In this document: positions 22,670-34,039 of the stretch, piece after piece
How positions within the stretch are numbered: the stretch's first letter is position 1
Layout: each line of letters opens with the position of its first letter
Origin: Vandiemenella viatica
Taxonomy: Eukaryota; Arthropoda; Insecta; Orthoptera; Morabidae
DNA length: 64,000 bases
NCBI GenBank assembly: GCA_031002005.1
Contig: JARYHS010013630.1
Location: 241,311,539 to 241,375,538 of the forward strand
Direction: 5' to 3'
The notes under the pieces: generated by a model
Databases searched by the model: none
The model's input: the letters and a program-made list of their open reading frames with translations, nothing else
Told to the model about the DNA's origin: nothing
Translations under genes and position numbers: made by a program

Positions 22670-22796
22670 CGCCAGCACACATGATGTCTCCTCGATTATT
22701 TATTTCATTGATTGCCCCACATGTCGACATAAAGCATTTTACCTACATATCATGAAAATATGCTCATTACCTATTCTTATATTAACATTTGTATTT

Positions 22797-22806
22797 AATA
22801 AATAAA
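22797..22806 (+). promoter_or_regulatory. Polyadenylation signals of the Kazal-type gene
   Basis: Two overlapping AATAAA hexamers (22797-22802, 22801-22806) about 130 bp after the stop codon, followed by A-rich and T/GT-rich sequence. Confidence 0.75.
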
Positions 22807-23213
22807 AAAATTTATACCTTTCCTTCAGTTATTCACCTTTGTGCCAATGCTATTTTCGTGACTATACGATATGCATCAACTTCTGTAAATGCAGCTAAGT
22901 TAAAAAATTATATACATACTGTATGCAAGAAATATGTATAAAGTGACTGAAATTGGTTTATGAATTTCTCAACGTTTAGAAGCCTCTTTAACAGAATAGT
23001 AAGGAAATCAGAAACTGGACTAAATTACCAATGGAAATGTTGAACCATTTACAAAAATTCCAGAAGAAGCTAAAAATTTAAATTCGTAAAAAGATAAGGG
23101 TGGTATAAGAATTTAAATAAAAAAAATCATGTTTTTTGTCGGATTCGTGGTGATTAGAGACATTATTATAGTGACGTTACTGTTTTATTACATTGCCCGA
23201 AAAAATAAATATA

Positions 23214-24053
23214 CAGGGCGTTCGCCGGGAAACGCTACCCTCCCAGTCTGTTGCCGTCGGCAACTTGCTGGGTCAGTGGCGCCAGCAACTCCCGCCACAC
23301 GGCACCGTGAATCACCGCACTGTTTAACACCTCCGCCCCAACAGTGTTGTGAATAAACGTTTCTTTGCGGTTTGGCTGGTTTGGGGCTTCATACTCTTAC
23401 TAATCTGTACCGTGTTTGAGTGTGAGTAAAATTATGGTTCGTTACAGTTTGCAACAAAGAATATTTCTCTACGATACATATGTGAAGAAGAAGTCGTTTA
23501 AAAAGTGTCGCAGTAAATTTCGTTGCGAATATCCTGGCGCTTTACTGCCAGCTAAATCAACAATTCTGCGTCTGGTTAAAAAAGTAAGAGAAACGGGTTC
23601 ATTTTTTAACAAAAAGAGACTGTCGGTCAACCGTATTCTCACAGAGGAGAAAATTGACGATATCACTTTTCGACTAGAACAGTCACCCAAAAAATCATTA
23701 AGTCAGTTAGGGCAGCAGGCAGGCGTATCTAAGACGTCAGCTTGGAAAGTAACAAAGCTAGTTCACTTAAAGCCGTACAAAACAATTGTGGTGCATAAAA
23801 TTACAGAAATAGACCAGGGGCCTAGGATTAGATTTTGCAACTGGTACCTGCAGGGTGTCCACGATGGCACTCTTGATCCGCAACTGACGTCACATTTAAA
23901 TGCTTAGCACATACAAGTTTATGAAGCGTAATTATTATGAAATAGTCCGCGGCCGACGGTCAAACAATGCCGGAAGCTGAGCGCTCGCTCGTCGGGAGCA
24001 GTTTTCTTCCTTGTAGCGCTAACAGTGGGTAGCGTTTCCCGGCGAACGCCCTG
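23214..24053 (+). mobile_element. Mariner-like element, internally deleted, intact short ORF
   Basis: 840 bp. Both ends carry the same 27-bp inverted repeat starting CAGGGCGTTCGCCGGGAAAC, which appears perfect. TATA lies on both sides (23210-23213 and 24054-24057), fitting a TA target. Perfect termini and an uninterrupted ORF suggest a recent insertion. The element lies between the Kazal gene's end and a tandem-repeat block. Confidence 0.88.
23434..23907 (+). CDS. Truncated mariner-like transposase: DNA-binding half only
   Basis: 157 residues from the first ATG. Residues about 1-60 form the N-terminal helix-turn-helix found in insect mariner-like transposases (DUF4817-type; QRIFLYDTYVKKKSFKKCRS, then STILRLVKKVRETGSF). 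Residues about 75-115 form a second HTH (KSLSQLGQQAGVSKTSAWK). The linker ends RIRFCNWYLQGVHDGTLDPQ, exactly where the DDE/D nuclease would begin. The frame then closes at TAA and no nuclease sequence follows before the terminal repeat. In the family the HTH half binds the terminal repeats and the missing half cuts DNA. A DNA-binding-only product could act as a repressor, as some deletion derivatives of other transposons do; that is inference. Confidence 0.75.
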   Translation: MVRYSLQQRIFLYDTYVKKKSFKKCRSKFRCEYPGALLPAKSTILRLVKKVRETGSFFNKKRLSVNRILTEEKIDDITFRLEQSPKKSLSQLGQQAGVSKTSAWKVTKLVHLKPYKTIVVHKITEIDQGPRIRFCNWYLQGVHDGTLDPQLTSHLNA

Positions 24054-24129
24054 TATATACGATACAATCGTATAAAAGTTGTCTCTGTATATGAAAACTA
24101 TTTCGAAATCAAAATGTACTATATATTAC

Positions 24130-24620
24130 TGATAATGATTTGTTAAAACCGCAATATTAGCAATTTTTGTCTGTCTATCTGCCCCCACATGACGTAAAAA
24201 CTAATTAACTGATTTTAACGAAACTGCACACAGTGATAGCCTATGTCATAGGCTGGGATGTAGGATTCTTTTTAATACAGATTAGTAATGTAGATCCTAA
24301 CGATAAAGAGGCCAAAACGTAAATTTTCATATTTTTTGGTCTGCGCAAGCATCAAGAAAAAACTGAATAACGGATTTTATGTGAATTACAGATATTGATA
24401 GCTCATGTTATCGGTTAAGGGTTAGGGTACTTTTTACCCCAGCTAGAACCATATTTCCTAATACAGAGGCCAAAACAGTTTTTTAAAAAAAAATTCTGCC
24501 TGCTTGTGTGTACAAAGTCAAGCAAAATCTAACGAACGGATTTCAACGAAACTACACGTAGTGTTAGCTTCTGTCTTGTGTTAACTTAAAAGTTAGTACA
24601 TTACTGCCTAAGAGAATATA
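24130..24620. repeat. Degenerate tandem repeat, third block
   Basis: About three units with TAACTGATTTTAACGAAACT, GTGATAGCCTATGTCATAGG, GAGGCCAAAACGTAAATTTT and TTTCAACGAAACTACACG. Same family as the blocks at 2390-3007 and 4152-4680. Confidence 0.65.
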
Positions 24621-24769
24621 GTGTATAGATTTAATGAATTGAAACACTTACTAGTAAGTTTCCACGGAAATCGTCATAAGATTTATACAAAAATTAATCG
24701 CAGTAGCTTTTTCACATTTGCATAGATACGTGCATTTTCTCTTGGCCTTATGTATACGGAATATAAAAT

Positions 24770-24970
24770 TAGGCTTTTACACGCGGTGACGTTGTGCTTA
24801 AAGCGTACAGACTATAATAGATTGATTTTAAGATTCAATTAGCGATTTTATATGATGGTTTATAAACATACAAATAATGCAATCTGTTCTAACATGCGAC
24901 AATACAGACATGTGCCCATAGGTCATCCACAACCATAAAATCTTGGGAAGTAGCGCCAATTTCAAAAGTG
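24770..24970 (+). repeat. Dispersed repeat, copy 2
   Basis: Partner of 21640-22100: ACTATAATAGATTGATTTTA, GATTCAATTAGCGATTTTAT, GCAATCTGTTCTAAC and GTCATCCACAACCATAAAAT. In both places it follows a tandem-repeat block, so array plus this segment may be one composite unit. Confidence 0.55.
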
Positions 24971-26229
24971 GTTGAAATAAATTACCTCCACAAACCCAAG
25001 TTTAAATAGAATCGAAATTCAGTCAGAAATGAGAATATTAAAGAAAGGTGTACTAACAGGACTGCTCCCTTGCCTTTTCTTAAGCAGTCAATGTCGTCTT
25101 TGATAGTAAGTAAATTCGTTTGTCTTACGAATAAATGACAAAGATTCGATTGCCACGCATTCCGCCTGTCTCGTGGCTGTGCCTACAGTTTAACGTGGTT
25201 TTCGAACCATAGCTCGTCGTGGTCTATGTGATATAGTCAAACACAGCTATTAGAAATTCCTTGCTCCGTCGAGGTTTGAACCAGGACCTGAATTTTGATA
25301 GCACATTCTTAAGTACTGCTGACAGGACAAATCCCAAATAGCAAGTGAACGAAACTGTGAGCACGACTAGTTACAATATAAAATTCTTGATCCTAAAATT
25401 TCTGTTATCGTTTTATCCGAATGCGTTTTGGTTTCGTTAACATGAACCATTTATTGGTAAACTGAACTGTGTTGAGAAATGAGCTGCTTTCAGTACTAGG
25501 CCTATATCATCTTGGAATGATGTGCTGGTTGTTATACAGCACTAAAAGTTTCCGATTATGATAGTAAATTACAGTTTGTACTCAACTGATAATAATTCAT
25601 ATTCGGCACGTAACGAATTAGCTGAAAACGATGCTCAGTACACTGCTGCAGGCACGACCATAGAGAAAAAACGGACAACCAGCTGGGGAAAGTCATCCAG
25701 CTCCTAACGCAGCTGATTACGACGATGGTCCTCAACGGATGTAGTAAAACCTAAAGGGGTTTTCAATAAGGAAGTCACCTGATATCCACAAGGATGTCAT
25801 TGATATACCGTAGCCATTTTCCCCCTTAAAGAGGATAAAAAGCTACCCCAAACAAGCCCATCCCAAACAAGAAAAAAAAAAAATTACTCGTGCAAGTCGT
25901 CGACAGTTCACTAACAGAAAGATGCAACAAGGTGTAGAACTACAAATAAGAAGTCGCTAAATAAATTTAAACATGAAAGAGATCTCTGAGATTTCATGAA
26001 CAAATGAAAAATATGGTTTTATACGATCTGAATGCTATCTTCTTCTTAAAAATTGGCGTTGGGTTAGAGAAAAGAATAGTGACAAAACTAATTCCATGGA
26101 GAAAATAAAAACACAATAGTTTCTGGAGAAAGTATTAGGGCCAAAATTAAATCGTTTCAAAGCAGTATCACTAAATTATTAGCTAAAAATAACAATAGAC
26201 AGAAAAAAAATCAATCTTCTTCATTTAGT
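24971..26229. other. No gene recognised
   Basis: AT-rich, no ORF of note, no clear repeat ends. Confidence 0.4.
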
Positions 26230-27253
26230 TATCAATGTGAAGATTAGTTTGTAGCAATTCTCGACTTATGCCACTTCTCTGCCCTCCTACATAGCTGACG
26301 CATTTCATATTGTTCATAATTTAATTCATATAGATTAATCTTCCTTTCCTTTGTGGTTTTTTACTTCTATCTTTCCTTCAATAATGACCTTAAGAAAACC
26401 ATTTTTACGCAAAACATGGCATATCAACTTGTCTCTTCTTTTCTGTAATTACTTCCAGAATCGTACCTCAGAAACTCTTCTGAATACTTCATCATTAGTT
26501 AAATAATTCATCCAATTTATCTTCAGCATTCGTCTGTAACACCAAACCTCAAATGTCCCCAGTCGTTTCCTTCCTTTCAGTCCTATAGTCCATAATTTAC
26601 TTCTGTATAGGGCTATGCTCCAGACATATGTTTTAGGAGATTCTTACACATTAAAAGCTGATGTTCGAAGTGAAAAGTTTCTTTCGTTTATTAAAAGCAT
26701 GTTTAGCTTGGTTAATTCTAGATATTACATCTTTGCTGATTCTTCCATCTTCTGTGACTATACTACCAATGAATCTGAATTATTTTACTCGTTGAATTAA
26801 TTGTACGTCTAATTTTAACATTATTTGTTTTTTAACTTCCTTGCCACATATTAATACTTTAGTCTTTTTCTTGTTAATTTTTGGATTATAATGCTCAGTA
26901 GAAACCTCTTTTATTTTAGCAAGAATTTCACTCAGGTTACTTTCATTTTCTGAAACAACTGCAGTATTATCTGCGAATCTCAGTATATCTATGTTTTGTC
27001 CGTGAATGGAAATTCCTGACTTTACTTAATTGCTCACAGCATCCAATGCTTCTTGCAAGTACGCACTGAATAGAACAGAGGAAAAAATTCAACCTTGCCT
27101 TACTCCCTTCTTAACTTTTGATTCGCCTTTGCATTTTCCAAACCGGATTACCGCAGTTTCAATCTCATAGAGTTTCCATATGATTCTTCGATCTTTGTAC
27201 CTTAGTCCCATTCCTTTAAGGATTGAGAATTTTTCGTTCAATTTGACATTATA
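26230..27253 (-). pseudogene. RTE-type ORF: palm and C-terminal tail
   Basis: After the CR1 insertion the frame resumes with NVKLNEKFSILKGMGLRYKD and DRRIIWKLYEIETAVIRFGK, then KVKKGVRQG (27090). Further down, decayed frames give an FADN-like palm loop, YVWSIALYRSKLWTIG, EVWCYRRMLKINWMNYLTND and DKLICHVLRKNGFLK, the typical tail of this family (counterpart YGCETWTVG and WCYRRMLKISW in the copy at 49697-50420). Confidence 0.7.
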
Positions 27254-29273
27254 ATAATAATGTTTAATTAAATTGCAATGAGGCGCACGCTCTGGTGGAA
27301 ATTTCCCTAAACATCCATCTTCCCCCTTTTCTGCACGCACCTACATTTGCCCTTTACATATTGTAACTTTAAATTATTTCAAAGTTTTTGGCAAATTATT
27401 CATCACATCTCTTGGCAACTTATTCCAATACCTGACACCATTAACTAAAAAAGAGAATCTTCCTACACCCTTGTGTCTGAAATCAAGTGCCAGCTTGTGA
27501 TCATGGTTATCTTTTCCCTTTCATGCATTACTTTCAATTCTTACACCAATACCTTCCCATGCCTCATCACCAACATACGCCTTGTACATTCCCATGACCC
27601 ACCCTCCTTCTGTCTTCCAATGAGTCCCATTCCAGCTCTTTTATCATATCTGTTACTGATTGCGTTTTGCGATAATTTCCACAAACAAATCTAGCAACCC
27701 TTCTTTGCACCCTCTCCAACTCCTGTATTTGATAGTCGAAATGTGAGTCCCATACAACACTACCATATTCAAGCAATGGTCTGATCAAAGTTTTGTAACC
27801 CAATTCCCTTACTTCTCTTGTACATCCCCTCATCACTCTCTCCAACAAATGCAGAATTTTGAAACCTTTTCCTACTACCTATCCAATGTTAAGGTTGTTA
27901 AGCTTGTTATCAAATGTAATGCCAAGATATTTACATTTCAAGTCTTCAATAAGCAAATTCTTTCCCCAACTTATAATCATAATGAACCTACAGTATTTTA
28001 TTTGTGTATCTAATAACCTGGATCTTCTTTGCAATTATCTTCATCCCATGATTACAAACCCAACTTGATATCCTGTCCAGATACCCCTGCAACTGTTAAC
28101 AATCCTCAACCGTTTTGTTCTTTTTATATAGCATTATGTGATCTGCAAACAATCTAATTTCTGATAGTAATCAATCAACACAATTATTCATTAGAATAAT
28201 GAATAGCAATGGTCCCAATACGTTACGCTGTGGCATTCCCATTTTTACTTCCCCTTCTTTTGATACCTCATTTCATACTCTAACTTTCTTTTTCTACCTT
28301 TAAAAAATTCTTCTACCCAGCAAATCACTTTCTGATCCACTCCAATAGATTTTACCTTATTTACTAACATTTTATGGCTCACTTTGTCAAAAGCCTTTGA
28401 AAGGTCTAGTGTTACACTATTAATTTGACCTCCCTTGTCCTTTTCATCCGAAATATCTTGCATATATCCCACCAACTGAGATTCACATGAATATCCTTGC
28501 CTAATGCCATGTTACCAACTTGAAATCCACATACGCTCCTCACATATATTTCTGATGTGGTTGCATATCAATCTCTCCATTAATTTACCTACCACTGATG
28601 TTAAGCTAAATGGTCTATAATTTTCGAATCTATTTCTCACCCCTCCTTTATGTACCGGCACTAATATCGCACTTTTCCAATCCTCTGGTAAGCAGTAACT
28701 ATCAAGACTCAATTTAAATAACATTTCAAGATAAGGTACAATGTCACATCCTGCTGTCTTTAAGATATCTGTAGTAATATCTTCTACACCAGCTCTCTTT
28801 ATGTTTTTTCAGTTTTCTAGTTCCTTCATGATATCCTCAGGATTAATTTCAAATTTTATGGTCTGCTCATTTCTAATTGTTTTGTTAATCTCGTTATCCG
28901 ATTCAGAACCATCTGTTTCTGATTCATTGTCCCTAATGCACTCACTAAACCAGTTACTTAAAATCTCTGCCTTTTTCAAATCCTCCGTAATTTCTTGTTC
29001 ATCTTTATCTAAAAGCGCCTCAACACCTTACCTTCCTCTCAGTTTTCTAACATATTTATAGAAATTTCTAGATGCATCAGTCAACGGTCCCCCTGCACTG
29101 AAAATACTCTTCATAAACCCATCTTTAGTCACCTTCTTAGCTATTATTAAGTCTTTGTTATGTTCTATTCTTACCAACCTCTTTAACCTCCTCACCTCGC
29201 TGTTATAGTACACAGGTTCTCTACTTCTTTTTATTTTCTGTTTTGGAATAAATTTTTCTTTCCCCTTTCCCTC
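27254..29273 (-). mobile_element. CR1-type LINE inserted in the RTE LEKA motif
   Basis: Lies between the RTE words FIDLEKA and NVKLNEKF, which should be adjacent. The 5' end is truncated in the linker before the fingers; the 3' end is a short ATT/TAA-rich tract (27254-27262). TATA is found at both junctions. CR1 elements typically are 5'-truncated and end in short repeats, which fits. Confidence 0.75.
27567..29273 (-). pseudogene. CR1-type reverse transcriptase, broken
   Basis: In order on the minus strand: REPVYYNSEVRRLKRLVR and FYKYVRKLRGR linker (29240-29030); a decayed finger region; VPVHKGGVRNRFENYRPFSL then LTSVVGKLMERLICNHI (28724-28512, motif 1-2); TLDLSKAFDKVSHKMLVNKV (about 28415-28360, motif A with its Asp intact); WVEEFFKGRKRKLEY; and the C-terminal thumb RPLLEYGSVVWDSHFDYQIQ with ELERVQRRVARFVCG (27848-27567). 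The palm between 28240 and 27850, with the FADD motif, is shifted and worn. Typical CR1 wording (NYRPxSLTS, LEYGSVVWD). Inactive. Confidence 0.75.
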
Positions 29274-30955
29274 TATAGCCTTCTCAAGATCTATGAAGAC
29301 TTCATAAGATTGTTTCTCTTTGCCTCTTTTCTTACCAAACTGGTCATCAGTTAGCTCTAGATCAATCCCCTGTTCAAGCAATATTGATGTTAATACGTAT
29401 TTTAGATGCGTGAGAAACCAAACTTAGTTTTCGAAAGTCTTCACATTTACTTGCAGATACTTTCTTTGGTATAGGAAATACAATATTCTTCTCAAAATCT
29501 TTGAGTATTTACCCTGTTTCGTATATGACACAAATCAGGCTATTCAATGAGTCCCTTTCCTGACTCCCTGATGCCTATAATATGTTCAGGTGCAATCTCA
29601 TCTATCCATGGCACTTTCATCTCTTTCAGCAGGTCAAATCCATCTCTCAAAATAGGGTCTCCTAAATCATTTTCATTCACATTTATTTCCCTTTCTAGTG
29701 TTGATGGATTAAGTTCTTCATCATATAAAGCTGAAAGGTATTCTCCCATGTTTTTGCAATATCTTCTTGGTCATTCACAATTTCTCCCTTTGGATCCATT
29801 ATTCTACCACTTTTATTTCTAGCATCACTAAAAACCTTTTTAACAGTTTGTACGCTCTCTCATAATCGCCTTTCCAGATAAGCTGTTCTGCCTTCTTACC
29901 CTTGTCCTGGAGATAATTTTCTTTAGCTTCTTGGCTTTCCTCTTTGCATTTCTGAGACGTCTATACTTCCGCTGCCCTTCTTCAGTTTTAGAAATCTTAT
30001 AATTTCTCCGTTCATCCATTATTTTAATCATATCTTTAGTAATTCAGTCCTTTCTTGCTCTTGGTTTTACTACTCCTAGCAATTTATCAGTTGTATCTTT
30101 AACCATAGTTTTTATAATATTTTGGCCATAACATAGTTTTTATTTCTTCCCATCTATGGACTACATTTTTTTCTCCAGATGTAATAGTGGTTTCATCCGT
30201 TTTTTGTTTTGAATTCCTTTAGAATCTCGTTTTTTGTTTTTAATTCTGTTAGGTTAAATCTTTCCGCTCTTCTCAAGTTTCTTCAGTTTCAAATGGCGTT
30301 TCATCATGACTGTATTATGGTCACTGGCTCCTGGGTAACTACTGCTGTCATGTACTAGATTCCTTAATATGCGTTTGATTAGAATGTAGTCGATCTGATG
30401 TCGCCTTACGTCTCCTGGCATTTTCCGTGTATATTTCCTCTTATGAAGCTGAAATCAGGTGTTAGTTACTGTTATTATGTTCCTAGTACAGAAGTCTATG
30501 AGGCGGTACCCTCTTTTATTGTCACCTTCTTTGCCTTCTCCTACGCTAGCTTTCAATCTCTCATTAGAGGGCGTCCATTAATTACGTGAGGTGAAATGAG
30601 GGAGGGGTCGCCAGAAATGTCACGTTATATTATTAAATTCTTAAAGAACAGTAAGACTAAAAAAGGTATACAAAAGACGCCAATCCCGACGTTTGGTGAG
30701 ACGGGGGGGGGGGGGGGGGAGGCTGGGTCCGGATTTCCGAGGAAAAAAAAAAATCACGTAATTAACGGACGCCCTCCTATTATGAAATTTTCGACTTCTT
30801 TGTCTCATCTGATCATTTCGTTGATGTCTTCATAGATTATTTCAACTTCTTCATCACTATGGCGTGTAATTGGCATGTAAACCTGTTGGTTTAGTTTCCA
30901 ATTTCAATATCTAGCAACAATATAAAAACCCTTAGGCAAATTTTAAGTAAATATA
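29274..30955 (-). pseudogene. RTE-type ORF: endonuclease and RT N-terminal part
   Basis: Minus-strand pieces, from the N-terminal side: VYMPITRHSDEEVEIIYED (about 30880-30820, endonuclease), then across the MITE GDVRRHQIDYILIKRILRN and the endonuclease end PGASDHNTVMMKRH (about 30420-30300). Next a basic linker (NYKISKTEEGQRKYRRLRNA), EYLSALYDEELNPSTLER and VPWIDEIAPEHI (29749-29540), FEKNIVFPIPKKVSASKCED (about 29490), then DDQFGKKRG and FIDLEKA (29340-29280), where the CR1 begins. The SDH endonuclease triad residue is kept. Many breaks. Confidence 0.72.
30567..30779. mobile_element. Foldback MITE, inserted in the RTE endonuclease
   Basis: Left GAGGGCGTCCATTAATTACG, right reversed GAGGGCGTCCGTTAATTACG. 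TTA at 30564-30566 and 30780-30782. Removing it with one TTA joins ENF-I and MRD into a plausible ENFIMRD stretch of the RTE endonuclease. The G run (30705-30719) is assembly-sensitive. Confidence 0.78.
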
Positions 30956-31200
30956 GAGGCTGGACAAAATAATCTGAACACCATGTGACAGAGTACAGGT
31001 TGTTGTTGCATGTTGGCAACGCTACTTCCGTGTGAATACTGCGACACGCATGTGCGGCGTAGTTGACGTCATGGAGGAAGGAAATATATGGAGACGACGC
31101 AAGCGACCTTCACCACGCAATGAAGTGAAGCCGGGCGGAGGAGGAGTGGGGGGTGGGGAGGCATGGCCTAACCCATACAGACACGGCGTATATGTACAAA
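30953..31200 (+). mobile_element. Possible Tc1/mariner terminal fragment
   Basis: AGGCTGGACAAAATAATCTG followed by AACACC resembles the outer repeat of a class of Tc1/mariner elements. The partner end is not visible. Downstream is a G-rich stretch (31135-31165). Confidence 0.35.
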
Positions 31201-31244
31201 AACCTCAAGGGGACTCTAGGATTAACGTAACGTCGCAATCTGGA

Positions 31245-31640
31245 GATGGATTATTATGTAACTCGATGAGACAAATAAAAAATGAAGAATAAATGTTTTT
31301 ATATCATGCTTAGTTTTCGAGATATTCTGTCTCCAATGTGAAATGGTTTTTGTTGAAATTCAGAAGAAACAATTGGTCAAAGTCAAATTTGATGACGGAT
31401 TCTTATTTCAAAAGACGAGAGGATAAAAAATAAAGAATTAAAAATTTCGATATCTCGCCTAGTTCTCGAGATATACTGTATCAAAAGTGAGGTGTCTCGA
31501 GTTGAAATGCAGAAGAAAAATTTAGCAAAAGTCAAATTTAATGATCGATTCTTATATAACACGACGAGGCAAATCGAAAATAAAGAATAAAATTTTTCGA
31601 TATCTTGCTTAGTTTTCGGGATATACTGGGATTGGATTGA
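31245..31640. repeat. Tandem repeat, about 150-bp units, 2.5 copies
   Basis: GCTTAGTTTTCGAGATATTC (31308), GCCTAGTTCTCGAGATATAC (31466) and GCTTAGTTTTCGGGATATAC (31608) mark three units. Between them AATGCAGAAGAAAAATTTAG and GTCAAATTTAATGATCG also recur. The minus-strand 98-codon frame here is a by-product. Confidence 0.75.
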
Positions 31641-32040
31641 TATGTGGCCTGGACTATAAATTAATTCTGCCAAAGCCACAATGATTACATGGTTGACATG
31701 CAGAATAGATATTTAAATTTTATTACTACCACTTGTGGTTAGGCTGAAATGCGTCCTAGACCAAAAAAAAAAAAATAGAGGGCTAACTCTAGGGGCGGGC
31801 AACCCAGACATTTTGTTGCTATTACAGGAATGTACAAGGAACTTTATGAGACAGAATTTCATTCATTATTTTTCTTTATTTCACATTCTTAATAATGAAT
31901 TAACATGTAAATACCATAGTCACCTGAAGATGGATCCACAGGGTCCGAAATGCATTGTGTAATACAATAAAAGTTGTATTCTAGTGACCGAAGGGTGTTT
32001 CTCATTCTACCTTTGTCGAATTAACATGTGGTCACAGGTA

Positions 32041-32436
32041 GGGACCGTGCACAAACTACATGACTCAGTCCAAGAAGGGGGGGGGGGGGCAGCTGGAAGG
32101 CTACACTGGGCTACGTGGGGAGAGGAGGGGGGGGGGGTTCCAAGCCAGGCCACGTAGCTTTCCTTTCATAACATTTGTCACAGTTAAAATGAGGAATTGA
32201 ACTCACAACAGCATGTGAACATTTATTTCCCTCAGTTAATTATCTCCTTATGTAATTTACAATAATCTGACAAGAGAAAACAGTGCAAAATGTCTTCTCG
32301 AATCAAAAGGGGAAAAAAGCTACATGATAGGTGGGGGGGGGGGAAGGCAAAAGCCAAGTAGGGCTACATGGGGGGGGAGGGGGGATAGTGGTTCACAGGA
32401 TGCCAAAATGGAGCTATGTGGTTTATGCACGCTCCC
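32041..32436. mobile_element. MITE, GGGNCGTGCA-ended family
   Basis: Left GGGACCGTGCACAAACTACA, right reversed GGGAGCGTGCATAAACCACA. Flanks GTA and TTA (one mismatch). Internal G runs and repeated GGCTACGTGG/GGCTACATGG. The termini resemble the other TTAATTACGTG MITEs in outline, perhaps the same superfamily. Confidence 0.65.
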
Positions 32437-32561
32437 TTATGTATGTATCTTAATTGATGTTATCTATAAATATTAGAAATTAAGAAAAAAAGTCTGTTAA
32501 AAAGTCTTTTAATAGAATTGTATATGCCAAAACATCTACAGCCCCAAGAAAGACTAGGGGT

Positions 32562-32610
32562 ATTATTATTTTATTTTATTTCAATGGAGCACACGCTCCG
32601 GAATATCTGA
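32562..32610 (-). mobile_element. Possible CR1 3' end
   Basis: TATTATTATTTTATTTTATT then TCAATGGAGCACACGCTCCGG (shared key words CAATG, GCACACGCTC) resembles the 3' end of the CR1 at 27254-27300. It may be the far end of the CR1 copy that enters the assembly gap from the right. Confidence 0.35.
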
Positions 32611-33039
32611 GTGTAATTAGGAAGCAGTGATAGAAGATTGATTGAAACAGAAAGTTATATATGTAATTTGAAAGTGTCCCCAAAGGGCAAGATAATACTT
32701 GACAGCAGTAGGAGCACTGGATTCTTAGGTTTTCTGATTTATGTTTGAAGTATTTGTTTAATTTCTTAGTAATTGATCAAAAAATCTTAGAATATATATT
32801 ATCATATAAATTTAGTCCGGATCACTTTGAAATATTTTTACAATTTAACAGATCTTTGGGGGGGGGGGGGGGTTCAAAAAATCCCACTGCCCATACAATT
32901 TAAAACAGCTTCAGCTTATTTAAAAAAAACTACTCTTGAAATGTGAAGTGAAATATGCAAACACTGGTAATTGCGTACTCCTGGAACAATTATCAATCAT
33001 GCTCCAGGACATAGTATAAATTTTACATCAAAGAATCAT

Positions 33040-34039
33040 NNNNNNNNNNNNNNNNNNNNNNNNNNNNNNNNNNNNNNNNNNNNNNNNNNNNNNNNNNNNN
33101 NNNNNNNNNNNNNNNNNNNNNNNNNNNNNNNNNNNNNNNNNNNNNNNNNNNNNNNNNNNNNNNNNNNNNNNNNNNNNNNNNNNNNNNNNNNNNNNNNNNN
33201 NNNNNNNNNNNNNNNNNNNNNNNNNNNNNNNNNNNNNNNNNNNNNNNNNNNNNNNNNNNNNNNNNNNNNNNNNNNNNNNNNNNNNNNNNNNNNNNNNNNN
33301 NNNNNNNNNNNNNNNNNNNNNNNNNNNNNNNNNNNNNNNNNNNNNNNNNNNNNNNNNNNNNNNNNNNNNNNNNNNNNNNNNNNNNNNNNNNNNNNNNNNN
33401 NNNNNNNNNNNNNNNNNNNNNNNNNNNNNNNNNNNNNNNNNNNNNNNNNNNNNNNNNNNNNNNNNNNNNNNNNNNNNNNNNNNNNNNNNNNNNNNNNNNN
33501 NNNNNNNNNNNNNNNNNNNNNNNNNNNNNNNNNNNNNNNNNNNNNNNNNNNNNNNNNNNNNNNNNNNNNNNNNNNNNNNNNNNNNNNNNNNNNNNNNNNN
33601 NNNNNNNNNNNNNNNNNNNNNNNNNNNNNNNNNNNNNNNNNNNNNNNNNNNNNNNNNNNNNNNNNNNNNNNNNNNNNNNNNNNNNNNNNNNNNNNNNNNN
33701 NNNNNNNNNNNNNNNNNNNNNNNNNNNNNNNNNNNNNNNNNNNNNNNNNNNNNNNNNNNNNNNNNNNNNNNNNNNNNNNNNNNNNNNNNNNNNNNNNNNN
33801 NNNNNNNNNNNNNNNNNNNNNNNNNNNNNNNNNNNNNNNNNNNNNNNNNNNNNNNNNNNNNNNNNNNNNNNNNNNNNNNNNNNNNNNNNNNNNNNNNNNN
33901 NNNNNNNNNNNNNNNNNNNNNNNNNNNNNNNNNNNNNNNNNNNNNNNNNNNNNNNNNNNNNNNNNNNNNNNNNNNNNNNNNNNNNNNNNNNNNNNNNNNN
34001 NNNNNNNNNNNNNNNNNNNNNNNNNNNNNNNNNNNNNNN
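33040..34039. other. Assembly gap of 1000 N
   Basis: Exactly 1000 undetermined bases, the usual size for a gap of unknown length. Reading frames across it are meaningless. Confidence 0.99.

Larger units (their letters stand above)
26230..30955 (-). mobile_element. RTE-type LINE, minus strand, split by a CR1 and a MITE
   Basis: Pieces in order from 5' (right) to 3' (left): endonuclease end (30955-30300), linker, fingers and palm start (30040-29274), then after the CR1 insertion the palm and C-terminal tail (27253-26230). The MITE at 30567-30779 sits in the endonuclease. All pieces are collinear with RTE proteins. Stops and shifts make it a fossil. Confidence 0.75.

Noticed and set aside
31032..31292. 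86-codon Gly-rich frame
   Set aside because: Composition-driven, G-rich and next to a tandem repeat and a possible transposon end.
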